Assembly (NCBI GenBank): GCA_025350465.1
Contig: JANXXU010000024.1
Location: forward strand, 124,001-188,000
Origin: Alphaproteobacteria bacterium
GTDB taxonomy: Bacteria; Pseudomonadota; Alphaproteobacteria; Micropepsales; Micropepsaceae
DNA length: 64,000 bases
Direction of reading: 5' to 3'
The notes beneath the pieces were generated by a model. The model worked only from the letters and a program-made list of their open reading frames with translations, was not told where the DNA came from and did no database searches. Shown one piece after another: positions 44,577 through 52,586 of this stretch (position 1 is its first letter; each line of letters begins with the position of its first letter). Made by a program: the position numbers and the translations under genes.

Positions 44577-45938
44577 ATGAGCGACCGCGACACGATCTTC
44601 GCGCTCTCGTCCGCGCGCGGGCGAGCGGGCATTTGTGTGTTCCGGGTCTCTGGTCCGCGCGCCCGCGTCGCTGCCGCGGCGTTGACGGGGAGCGGAGTTC
44701 CGGCGGCGCGCGAGGCCACGCTTCGACGCTTCGTCGATGCGCGGGGTGAGCCGATCGATCGTGGGCTCGTGCTCTGGTTTCCGGCGCCGAACAGTTTCAC
44801 CGGCGAGGACGTTGCAGAATTTCATACGCATGGGAGTCCGGCCGTCATCGCGGCATTGATCGCCCGGCTCGGTCAGATGAACGGGCTACGGCCTGCAGAG
44901 CCCGGCGAGTTCACGCGGCGCGCTTTTCACAACGGCAAGTTCGATCTGACCGAAGCCGAAGGGCTCGGGGATCTGATCGCGGCCGAGACCGAACAGCAGC
45001 GGCGCCAAGCGCTGCGTCAGATGGAAGGCGCTTTGCGCGAACGCTATGAGAGGTGGCGCGACGGCCTGATCAAGACGCTCGCCCAGCTGGAAGCCGTCAT
45101 CGATTTCGTCGACGAAGATTTGCCGCGCGATCTCTTCGACAGAGTGGCGGCGGCGGCCTCGCAGCTCGAGAGCGAAATCGAATTGCATTTGAGCGATCAG
45201 CGGCGCGGTGAAATCGTGCGCGACGGATTCTCGATCGTCATCGTCGGCGCACCGAATGTCGGCAAGTCGTCTCTGCTGAATGCGCTTGCCGCACGCGATG
45301 TTGCGATCGTCACGGAGACCGCCGGTACGACACGCGATCTTATCGAAGTCGATCTCGACCTCGCCGGGTACGCGGTGACGCTTGTCGACACTGCCGGCCT
45401 GCGCGAGACGAGCGATGCGATCGAGAGCGAAGGCATTCGTCGCGCGCGTGCGCGAGCGGCGCGCGCCGACATGCGATTAGCGGTGATCGATGCAGCGTCG
45501 CTCTCACTTGATCCTCTTGTTGCAAACACGCTTTCAGTCGGCGATGCGGTGTTGATCAACAAGATCGATCTTGGTGTTTCACATGAGTCAGAAGTGTGGA
45601 CGATGAATGCGGAGACGACGTTGCCGCTGCTCTATATCTCGGCGCGCGACGGCGACGGTATCGATGCGCTGATTTCGTTTCTCACAAATCAAGTCGTCGC
45701 GCGAGCAGGCGGTTCGGAGTCCGCACCGCTGACTCAGCTTCGGCATCGCAATGCGCTCGAGGCGACGCGCGATGCATTGAAGCGGGCGGCAGTGAATCTC
45801 TCGCACGATCATCACGCGATCGATTTGGCAGCGGAAGATTTGCGCATCGCGACGCGCGAACTTGGGCGCATCACCGGGCGCGTCGATGTCGAGGATTTGC
45901 TGGACGTGATCTTTCGCGAATTCTGCATAGGCAAGTAG
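44577..45938 (+). CDS. mnmE: tRNA modification GTPase MnmE
   Basis: A 453-residue GTPase that, with MnmG, makes the 5-carboxymethylaminomethyl group on the wobble uridine of tRNAs. Domains are an N-terminal tetrahydrofolate-binding part (FALSSARGRAGICVFRVSGP, PGEFTRRAFHNGKFDLTEAEGLGDLI), a helical domain, an inserted G domain (GAPNVGKSSLLN, DTAG, NKID) and the C-terminal CIGK with the catalytic cysteine. The family starts at ATG 44577. It is 116 bases before mnmG, with a weak parS-like site in that gap. Confidence 0.96.
   Translation: MSDRDTIFALSSARGRAGICVFRVSGPRARVAAAALTGSGVPAAREATLRRFVDARGEPIDRGLVLWFPAPNSFTGEDVAEFHTHGSPAVIAALIARLGQMNGLRPAEPGEFTRRAFHNGKFDLTEAEGLGDLIAAETEQQRRQALRQMEGALRERYERWRDGLIKTLAQLEAVIDFVDEDLPRDLFDRVAAAASQLESEIELHLSDQRRGEIVRDGFSIVIVGAPNVGKSSLLNALAARDVAIVTETAGTTRDLIEVDLDLAGYAVTLVDTAGLRETSDAIESEGIRRARARAARADMRLAVIDAASLSLDPLVANTLSVGDAVLINKIDLGVSHESEVWTMNAETTLPLLYISARDGDGIDALISFLTNQVVARAGGSESAPLTQLRHRNALEATRDALKRAAVNLSHDHHAIDLAAEDLRIATRELGRITGRVDVEDLLDVIFREFCIGK
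45575..45590. promoter_or_regulatory. parS-like site inside mnmE
   Basis: TGTTTCACATGAGTCA matches the parS consensus TGTTTCACGTGAAACA at 13 of 16 positions. It lies in the mnmE coding sequence, about 3 kb before parA, in the region where ParB loads in related chromosomes. Confidence 0.5.
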
Positions 45939-45952
45939 TCGAGAGATCTGTG

Positions 45953-45968
45953 CGTCGCATGTGAAACA
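45953..45968. promoter_or_regulatory. Weak parS-like site between mnmE and mnmG
   Basis: This intergenic site matches the parS consensus at 12 of 16 positions, with an intact right half (GTGAAACA). A match this weak is expected about twice per 64 kb by chance; its place in the gap near other sites makes it worth noting. Confidence 0.3.
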
Positions 45969-46053
45969 CGCGCGATCGAACGCGACAGCCGGCGTGCTGA
46001 ACTTCGAGGGCGCTCTTTGACATCGTAAGCCCGAGTCAGTATCGCCATGTCCG

Positions 46054-47919
46054 ATGAGTGAGACCCCGTTCGATGTGATCGTGATCGGTGGCGGACATGC
46101 CGGGTGTGAGGCTGCGGCAGCGTCGGCGCGCGTCGGCGCGCGCACCGCCCTCATCACTCACCGCCTTGAGACCATCGGCGAGATGTCGTGCAACCCCGCC
46201 ATCGGAGGTCTCGGCAAGGGCCACCTCGTTCGCGAGATCGATGCGCTCGACGGCGTGATGGGCGTGGTCGCCGACCGTGCCGGCATTCAGTTCAGGCTGC
46301 TCAATCGTTCGAAGGGTCCGGCCGTTCGTGGGCCGCGCGCCCAAGCCGACCGCAAACTCTATCGCCGACACATGCAGGCGCTCCTTCTGAACTACCCTAA
46401 CCTGACCGTGATTGCGGCCGAGGCCGAAGATCTGATTGTGCGTGACGGACGTGTCGAGGGGGTTGTCGCGAAGGACGGAAGGTCGTGGACGACCGGCGCT
46501 GCAGTGCTGACGACGGGCACGTTCCTACGTGGACTGATCCACATGGGTGACGTCAAGATCCCGGCCGGACGTGCCGGCGAGGCGCCGTCGATTGGATTGG
46601 CGCGGACGCTCGAGTCGCTTGACTTGAAGATGGGCCGCTTGAAGACGGGGACGCCGCCACGGCTCGATGGCCGGACTATCGATTGGGCGGCGCTCGAGAT
46701 GCAGCCGGGCGATGACCCGCCGATGCCGTTCTCGTTTCTGACGGAGCGCATTGAGAACCGGCAAATCGCCTGCGGCATCACCACGACGACGACCGAGACC
46801 CATGATGTCATCCGCGCGAACCTGCATCGCTCGGCGATGTATTCGGGTCAGATCGAAAGCGTCGGCCCGCGCTATTGCCCCTCGATCGAGGACAAGGTCG
46901 TGCGCTTCGCGTCGCGCGACCGGCATCAGATTTTTCTTGAGCCCGAGGGTCTCGACGACGACACGGTCTATCCGAACGGCATTTCGACCTCGCTGCCGGA
47001 AGAAGTCCAGCGGGCGCTGGTCGCGACGATGCCTGGGCTCGAGCGGGCGGTCATCCGGCGGCCCGGCTACGCGATCGAATACGATTACGTTGACCCACGG
47101 GAACTCTTCGCGACGCTCGAGACCAAGAAGCTCGGCGGCCTTTTCCTGGCGGGCCAGATCAACGGTACGACCGGTTATGAGGAGGCGGCCGCACAGGGTC
47201 TGATCGCGGGCCTCAACGCTGCACGTCGGGCCGCGGGCGGGCAGGGGCATATCTTCGATCGGGCTGACGGCTATCTCGGTGTACTGGTCGATGACCTGGT
47301 CACGCGTGGGGTCAGCGAGCCATATCGCATGTTCACCTCGCGGGCGGAGTACCGATTGACCCTTCGCGCGGACAATGCCGATCAGAGATTGACGCCGGTC
47401 GGGATCAAACTCGGGTGCGTTGGAGGCGAGCGCAGCCGGCGGTTCGACGCAAAGGTCGGAGAGCTGGAGCGAGCCCGGCAGCGACTGTCCAGCCTGTCCC
47501 TGACGCCGACCGAGGGCGAGCGCCAAGGGCTCAAACTCAACCGGGATGGGCAGCGCCGTTCTGCCCTCCAGCTGCTCAGCCATCCGCAGGCCGGGCGTGC
47601 CGAGGTGCTCCGCCTTTGGCCCGAGCTTCAGGGTCTGGATGCCGCCGTCCTGGAGCAACTCGAAGCCGACGCGCTCTACGCCGGATATCTTGGGCGGCAA
47701 ATGTCGGACATCGCCGCGTTCCGGCGGGACGAGGCGCTGCCTCTTTCGGTCGATCTCGACTATGCGGCGGTGCATGGATTGTCGACTGAGGTCATGCAGA
47801 AACTATCGCAAGCTCGACCCGCAACGCTCGGGCAAGCGGCGCGTATCGACGGTGTGACTCCGGCCGCGCTCACCGCCCTTCTGGGTCATATCAAATCGGC
47901 GGCGAGACGAGTCGCGTGA
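46054..47919 (+). CDS. mnmG: tRNA uridine-5-carboxymethylaminomethyl modification enzyme MnmG
   Basis: A 621-residue FAD enzyme (GidA) that works with MnmE on wobble uridine. The dinucleotide-binding motif is [19 protein letters not shown]. Other family blocks are [36 protein letters not shown]-like [42 protein letters not shown], and [21 protein letters not shown]. The C-terminal helical domain binds MnmE. It overlaps rsmG by four bases. In older literature the gene is gidA. Confidence 0.97.
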   Translation: MSETPFDVIVIGGGHAGCEAAAASARVGARTALITHRLETIGEMSCNPAIGGLGKGHLVREIDALDGVMGVVADRAGIQFRLLNRSKGPAVRGPRAQADRKLYRRHMQALLLNYPNLTVIAAEAEDLIVRDGRVEGVVAKDGRSWTTGAAVLTTGTFLRGLIHMGDVKIPAGRAGEAPSIGLARTLESLDLKMGRLKTGTPPRLDGRTIDWAALEMQPGDDPPMPFSFLTERIENRQIACGITTTTTETHDVIRANLHRSAMYSGQIESVGPRYCPSIEDKVVRFASRDRHQIFLEPEGLDDDTVYPNGISTSLPEEVQRALVATMPGLERAVIRRPGYAIEYDYVDPRELFATLETKKLGGLFLAGQINGTTGYEEAAAQGLIAGLNAARRAAGGQGHIFDRADGYLGVLVDDLVTRGVSEPYRMFTSRAEYRLTLRADNADQRLTPVGIKLGCVGGERSRRFDAKVGELERARQRLSSLSLTPTEGERQGLKLNRDGQRRSALQLLSHPQAGRAEVLRLWPELQGLDAAVLEQLEADALYAGYLGRQMSDIAAFRRDEALPLSVDLDYAAVHGLSTEVMQKLSQARPATLGQAARIDGVTPAALTALLGHIKSAARRVA

Positions 47920-48593
47920 CCACCGACGAGTCGGTCGCAACGCCCGCCTATGGCCCTCTTGACTTTGCCCGCGACTCAAAAGTCCCACGTGAAACACTGG
48001 ATCGACTCACGATCTATGCCGACCTGCTCGCCGAGCGAAATTCGCAATTGAATCTTGTCGCGGAGTCAACGCTTGGCGACTTATGGCGACGGCACTTTTT
48101 GGACTCGGCACAGCTGGTCGAGCAAATACCTTCCGACGCCAGGTCAATGGTTGACCTCGGGAGCGGTGCCGGCTTCCCAGGCCTGGTCGTTGCCATAATG
48201 CTACGGGACGATCCCCGCTTTCATGGGTTTCACATGAATCTTATTGAAGCGACCCAGAAAAAATGCCGTTTCCTGGAAGAGGTGGGGAGCGCCACACAGA
48301 CGCCGGTCAAGGTCCACTGGTCGCGAGCCGAAGACATGCGAATGAGCGCGGATGTGGTGATGGCGCGGGCCTTGGCGCCGCTCAAGAAGCTGTTGAGGGT
48401 GGCGTTTCCCTTTTTTAAGGCCGGCACGGTTGGCCTTTTCCCCAAGGGCAAGAATGTGGACCAAGAATTGACCGACGCACGCGAATCCTGGAAACTGCAG
48501 GCAATCCGAGTCCCGAGCCGGTCTGATCCCTCGGGGAGTATTTTGCGCGTGACAGGACTGAGCCCTTGGCGGAAGCCCCGGAAACCCTCCTAG
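47916..48593 (+). CDS. rsmG: 16S rRNA m7G527 methyltransferase RsmG
   Basis: A 225-residue SAM methyltransferase (GidB) that methylates G527 of 16S rRNA; loss gives low-level streptomycin resistance. The SAM loop is [19 protein letters not shown]; later family segments are [25 protein letters not shown] and [11 protein letters not shown]. The GTG start overlaps mnmG and its 3' end overlaps parA by 28 bases, with a parS-like site just inside the gene. The mnmG-rsmG-parA-parB order is typical of bacterial origins. Confidence 0.96.
   Translation: MTTDESVATPAYGPLDFARDSKVPRETLDRLTIYADLLAERNSQLNLVAESTLGDLWRRHFLDSAQLVEQIPSDARSMVDLGSGAGFPGLVVAIMLRDDPRFHGFHMNLIEATQKKCRFLEEVGSATQTPVKVHWSRAEDMRMSADVVMARALAPLKKLLRVAFPFFKAGTVGLFPKGKNVDQELTDARESWKLQAIRVPSRSDPSGSILRVTGLSPWRKPRKPS
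47981..47996. promoter_or_regulatory. parS-like site near the start of rsmG
   Basis: AGTCCCACGTGAAACA matches parS at 13 of 16 positions and keeps the central CACGTG and the whole right half. It sits about 585 bases before parA. Of the four candidates in this region it has the best core. Confidence 0.55.
48226..48241. promoter_or_regulatory. Weak parS-like site in rsmG
   Basis: GGTTTCACATGAATCT matches parS at 12 of 16 positions. Alone it would not be notable; it lies only 230 bases after the stronger rsmG site. Confidence 0.3.
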
Positions 48594-49462
48594 AGCCGAA
48601 GCGGCCACAGGCGGGGAAGACGAGAGTTATAGTTATCGCGAACCAAAAGGGCGGCGTCGGCAAGACGACGACCGCCATCAATCTTGGTACGGCGTTGGCG
48701 GCCGTGGGCAAGCAGATTCTGGTGATCGATATTGACCCACAGGGCAACGCGTCGACTGGTCTCGGCATCACCAAACACCAGCGCTCGCAGTCGATTTACG
48801 AGGTGCTGATCGGTCACGGGCCGCTCGCCGACGCGATCGTGCCGTCGGCAATTCCCGGGCTTCATGTCGTGCCGGCGACGTCGGATCTGGCGGGTGCGGA
48901 GATGGAGTTGGTTGGCGTGCCGCGCCGCTCGTTCCGCTTGCGCGATGCGCTCGACGCCTATCAGTCGCGCCTTGCCGAGCCGACGACGCGCTCATCGTCC
49001 ACGGCGGTCTCGACCGAGCAAAGCATGCTCGTTTCTTACGACTATATTCTCATCGACTGCCCGCCGTCGCTGAACCTTCTCACCATCAATGCGATGACGG
49101 CAGCCGACGGAATGCTCGTGCCGTTGCAATGCGAATTTTTTGCGCTCGAAGGTCTCTCGCAATTGTTGCGCACGATCGATCTCGTGCGGGGCAGTTTGAA
49201 TCCGCTGCTCGAGATTCAGGGCGTCGTGCTGACGATGTTCGACAAGCGCAACAATCTCTCCGAGCAAGTCGCCGAGGACGTGCGCAAACATCTCGGCGAG
49301 AAGGTCTATCAAACAATCATTCCACGGAATGTACGTATCTCGGAAGCTCCGAGTCACGGTTTGCCGGCGTTGCTCTATGACGTGAAGAGCGCCGGCAGCC
49401 AAGCCTATATCAAACTCGCGGGCGAACTCATCCAACGTGAAAGGTCGCGTAAGGCGGCATGA
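48566..49462 (+). CDS. parA: Chromosome-partitioning ATPase ParA
   Basis: A 298-residue deviant Walker ATPase that moves ParB-parS complexes and segregates the chromosome. Walker A is KGGVGKTT (28-35), with the A' motif VIDIDPQGNASTGLG and the Walker B region YDYILIDCPPSLNLL. Between VGVPRRSFRLRDAL and that strand (about residues 132-156) it has an extra Ser/Thr-rich loop of about 20 residues not usual in the family. A TTG at 48566 is the likely start, overlapping rsmG; no better start is in frame near the family N-terminus. It overlaps parB by four bases. Confidence 0.96.
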   Translation: MAEAPETLLEPKRPQAGKTRVIVIANQKGGVGKTTTAINLGTALAAVGKQILVIDIDPQGNASTGLGITKHQRSQSIYEVLIGHGPLADAIVPSAIPGLHVVPATSDLAGAEMELVGVPRRSFRLRDALDAYQSRLAEPTTRSSSTAVSTEQSMLVSYDYILIDCPPSLNLLTINAMTAADGMLVPLQCEFFALEGLSQLLRTIDLVRGSLNPLLEIQGVVLTMFDKRNNLSEQVAEDVRKHLGEKVYQTIIPRNVRISEAPSHGLPALLYDVKSAGSQAYIKLAGELIQRERSRKAA

Positions 49463-50340
49463 ACACTCCAGTGAAAAGACCTCAATTCGCAGGCCTCGGG
49501 CGCGGCCTCTCGGCGTTGTTGGGCGAGAGCGAGCGCGACACCGTTTACGCGACACCGTCGAGCGAGCATCGACCGCAGCGCACGCTGCCGATCGCGCAGC
49601 TGAAGCCCAATCCGTTTCAGCCGCGCCAAACGTTCGAACCAGAGGCGCTCGAGGATCTCGCGAACTCGATCCGCGAGAAGGGCATCCTGACACCGATCCT
49701 CGTGCGCCCGGTGCCGGGCGAACCCGACCAATATCAAATCGTCGCCGGCGAACGGCGTTGGCGGGCGGCGCAAAAAGCGCGGCTGCACGAAGTACCGGTC
49801 GTCGTCAAATCGCTGAATGATTCCGAGGCGCTCGAATACGCGCTCATCGAAAATATTCAGCGCGCCGATCTGAACGCGATGGAAGAGGCGCGCGGCTATC
49901 GCCAGCTGATCGAAAAATTTAGCTACACCCAAGAAGCCCTCGGCCACGAGATCGGTAAGAGCCGCAGCCACATCGCAAACACCATGCGCCTGTTGCAGCT
50001 GCCTGCGACCGTTCAGGATTACATCACTTCCGGTCAGCTGTCGGCAGGCCACGCTCGTACGCTTGTCGGCGTCGACGATCCGGAAGCACTGGCGCGCGAA
50101 CTCATCGCGGGACGCATGAATGTGCGCGAAGCGGAAGATCGCGGGCGCGCCGCCAAGGGTAAAGTCAAACGTCGTGCCGGCAAGGACGCCGACACACGTG
50201 CGCTCGAAGCGTCGCTCTCAGCGCAGCTCGGCCTCACCGTCACGATCAACAACAAGGGCGAAAAGGGCGAGATAAAGATCGCCTACAAAACTCTCGAACA
50301 GCTCGACGACGTGTGCCGTCGATTGGGTACGGGGAATTGA
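49459..50340 (+). CDS. parB: Chromosome-partitioning protein ParB
   Basis: A 293-residue CTP-dependent DNA clamp that loads at parS. It begins with the ParA-activating region LGRGLSALLGE, then the CTPase pocket QYQIVAGERRWRAAQKA and ENIQRADLNAMEEARGY, and the helix-turn-helix YTQEALGHEIGKSRSHIANTMRLLQLP. The C-terminal part is the dimerisation domain. Its expected targets are the parS-like sites found upstream between mnmE and rsmG. Confidence 0.97.
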   Translation: MNTPVKRPQFAGLGRGLSALLGESERDTVYATPSSEHRPQRTLPIAQLKPNPFQPRQTFEPEALEDLANSIREKGILTPILVRPVPGEPDQYQIVAGERRWRAAQKARLHEVPVVVKSLNDSEALEYALIENIQRADLNAMEEARGYRQLIEKFSYTQEALGHEIGKSRSHIANTMRLLQLPATVQDYITSGQLSAGHARTLVGVDDPEALARELIAGRMNVREAEDRGRAAKGKVKRRAGKDADTRALEASLSAQLGLTVTINNKGEKGEIKIAYKTLEQLDDVCRRLGTGN

Positions 50341-50484
50341 CGGAGTCTTTTTCATAACCGCGCTTCCGACTCTTACGCCACAGTCGGCGAGCGGTTTCGA
50401 TTCAGCGGAACATTCGATTGGCGCGGGAGTCGGACGCCGCTTTCAATAAGAGCCTGCGCGCTGGGCGAGTCGTGAGGGCCGAAC

Positions 50485-50823
50485 GTGATTGTTCGTGTTG
50501 CCGCGTTGGCGTTGTTTGCATTGGCACCCTGGATTGGCGGCGCCGGCTCAATCGCGAGTTCGGGAACGGCGCGTCCGGTCGAAGCCGCGCCGTCGGAGTG
50601 CGACAACCAAAACGCGCCCTCCCTCGATGAGCCGAGCGTCGACACGGATGCCGGACGTCCCATCACAGAAAAGGTCGCTGTGCCGGCTGACGATGAGGAC
50701 GATCAAGACGACGATCAGGACAGCGGTGGTGTTTGTCGATCCGAAACATTGGAACTTTGGTTTCAGCAAGAGCCGCTGCCAACGCTGCAAGTGCTCAACG
50801 TGACAGCGCGCGTCAATTCCTAA
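50485..50823 (+). CDS. Small secreted acidic protein
   Basis: A 112-residue protein with a signal peptide (ALALFALAPWIGGAGSIAS) and a run of aspartates and glutamates (DDEDDQDDDQD) at about residues 69-79, ending LPTLQVLNVTARVNS. Two cysteines may pair. The function is unknown; the acidic run could bind metal or basic partners. The GTG start has GAGGG upstream. It stands alone between parB and the marR operon. Confidence 0.6.
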   Translation: MIVRVAALALFALAPWIGGAGSIASSGTARPVEAAPSECDNQNAPSLDEPSVDTDAGRPITEKVAVPADDEDDQDDDQDSGGVCRSETLELWFQQEPLPTLQVLNVTARVNS

Positions 50824-50917
50824 GACCGCCGATTGAGGCCGCAAGCGCCCGCGCCGAAGCTCGATGCAGGCCCGTCACACGAGTAAGCCTTGTGAAACCA
50901 ACAACTTAGATAACTAC

Positions 50918-50945
50918 TTGTCCATATGATAACGTTGCTTATATT
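50918..50945 (+). promoter_or_regulatory. Promoter and possible MarR operator before the efflux operon
   Basis: TTGTCC (50918-50923) and TATATT (50940-50945), 16 bases apart, resemble -35 and -10 boxes in an AT-rich stretch. The inverted repeat ATAA-N6-TTAT (50929-50942) overlaps the -10, where a MarR repressor would block transcription. Confidence 0.5.
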
Positions 50946-50968
50946 AAGGTGCATTATTGGATTGTACG

Positions 50969-51424
50969 ATGCCGCAAAACCTCGATCGCGAATTGCTCTA
51001 CGTGCTGCATGACGTTGCGCGCTTGATCCGCACCAAGGCCGATCAGCGAGCGCGCACTCACGGCATGACGCGCGCCCAGTGGGTCATACTTTCGCGGCTT
51101 GAACGCCAGCCCGGGCTTTCGCAAAACGAGATGGCGGCGATCGTCGAGGTCGAGCCGATCACGATCGCGCGCCTCGTCGACCGCTTGCAGGCGGCGGGGT
51201 ACGTCGAGCGGCGCGCCGATCCAAAGGACCGCCGCATTTGGCGCCTGCATCTGACGCCGGCAGCCGAGCCGATGCTCGCCGAGATCAAAAAAGTCAAAGC
51301 GCAGCTGCACGACGAAATCACCGCGGGCGTCGAACCCGCAACGCTCGACCTCATGGTCGACGGCCTTTTGAAACTGAAAGCGAACTTGACCTCCGATGGA
51401 CGCGCGATTCTCAGAGCGGTTTGA
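50969..51424 (+). CDS. MarR-family transcriptional regulator
   Basis: A 151-residue winged-helix repressor. The helix-turn-helix is in GLSQNEMAAIVEVEPITIARLVDRLQAAGYVERRADPKDRRIWRLHLT, with the wing motif DPKDRRIW typical of MarR. The flanking helices form the dimer interface. It most likely represses the following emrA-emrB type pump genes and itself, releasing DNA on binding a phenolic or lipophilic ligand. ATG 50969 is preferred to TTG 50957. Its end overlaps the next gene by 29 bases. Confidence 0.93.
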   Translation: MPQNLDRELLYVLHDVARLIRTKADQRARTHGMTRAQWVILSRLERQPGLSQNEMAAIVEVEPITIARLVDRLQAAGYVERRADPKDRRIWRLHLTPAAEPMLAEIKKVKAQLHDEITAGVEPATLDLMVDGLLKLKANLTSDGRAILRAV

Positions 51425-52577
51425 AACGTCGGCGCCACCGCCACCGACCATAGCCAAGACCCGGTTCGACCAGGCGCAGGATCTGCTGCGCCAAGCGCTC
51501 GACGCGGGCGTTCAAACGATCAACACGATCCGCGTTCGCGGGCTCGTTCGGCCCGTGCTGATGATCGGTGGCGTGGTGCTGGTCGCACTCGTCGCCGCGT
51601 ATGTTTGGTTCACGGGTGGGCGCTACGTGTCGACCGACGACGCGTATGTGCATGCGTCGAAGCTGATGGTATCGGCCGAGGTTTCGGGCATCGTCAGCGA
51701 AGTCGACGTGCATGAAGGTCAGATCGTGAAGAAGGGCGATGTGCTCTTCAAGATCGATCCGCGACCGTTTCAGATCGCCCTTGAGAACGCCCAGGCGCAA
51801 CTCGCCATTTCCGCGCTGACCGTCGAATCGATGAAGCAAGATTATCGCCGCATGCTCAACGACATCGAGGCGCAGAAGGCGCAGGTGGCGCTGGCGCAGT
51901 CGAACTACCAGCGCAACGCGGTGCTCTACGCCAAGAAATTCGTGTCGCAAGCGGGCTACGACCAGGCACGCTTCACGCTGGACGCGGTGCAGAAGACCCT
52001 GCAGTCGCTGCAGCAACAGGCGCAGGTTCAGCTGGCAAAGCTCGGGGGCAATCCCGATGTGGCGCCGACCACGCATCCGCAATATCTGACCGCAAAGGCC
52101 GCGGTCGACGAGGCGCAGCGTCAGCTCGACCGTACCGTCGTGCGTGCGCCGTTCAATGGCATCGCAGCGCAGGTCTCGTCGCTACAGCCGGGCGCCTATC
52201 TCGTCTCGGCGATGGCAGCCTTTGCCGCGACATCAGCGGTGGGCCTCGTCTCGACCGATCAGGTCTGGATCGACGCCAACCTTAAAGAGACCGATCTGAC
52301 ATTCGTTAAGCCCGGCGACCACGTTGATGTCACCGTCGACACGTATCCGGGCAAAGTGTGGAAGGCGACGATCGAGACCGTGGCTGCGGCGAGCGGTGCC
52401 GAATTCTCGATGCTGCCGAACAGCAACTCGAGCGGCAATTGGGTCAAGGTGGTGCAGCGTATTCCGGTGCGCGTGCGCGTCGAGCGCGAGCCGGGCGATC
52501 CGATATTGCGCTCCGGCATGAGTGCCAATGTCGATATCGACACCGGCCATCATCGAACGCTCTCAGACTTGTTTTAG
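51396..52577 (+). CDS. emrA: EmrA/HlyD-family membrane-fusion protein
   Basis: A 393-residue periplasmic adaptor with one N-terminal membrane helix (about 52-72, RPVLMIGGVVLVALVAAYVW). The biotinyl-lipoyl-like domain is split around a long coiled-coil (LENAQAQLAISALTVESMKQDYRRML to LQSLQQQAQVQLAKL), and GQIVKKGDVLFKIDPRPFQIAL and VRAPFNGIAAQVSSLQPGAYL are the usual landmarks. It couples the EmrB-like pump to an outer-membrane channel. The gene starts within marR and runs to ten bases before emrB. Confidence 0.92.
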   Translation: MDARFSERFETSAPPPPTIAKTRFDQAQDLLRQALDAGVQTINTIRVRGLVRPVLMIGGVVLVALVAAYVWFTGGRYVSTDDAYVHASKLMVSAEVSGIVSEVDVHEGQIVKKGDVLFKIDPRPFQIALENAQAQLAISALTVESMKQDYRRMLNDIEAQKAQVALAQSNYQRNAVLYAKKFVSQAGYDQARFTLDAVQKTLQSLQQQAQVQLAKLGGNPDVAPTTHPQYLTAKAAVDEAQRQLDRTVVRAPFNGIAAQVSSLQPGAYLVSAMAAFAATSAVGLVSTDQVWIDANLKETDLTFVKPGDHVDVTVDTYPGKVWKATIETVAAASGAEFSMLPNSNSSGNWVKVVQRIPVRVRVEREPGDPILRSGMSANVDIDTGHHRTLSDLF

Positions 52578-52586
52578 GCGGGCACC

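Noticed and set aside
46525-47775. A 416-residue minus-strand frame antisense to mnmG
   Set aside because: mnmG is intact and well conserved; the antisense frame is low in hydrophobic order and rich in Arg, a GC-bias artefact.
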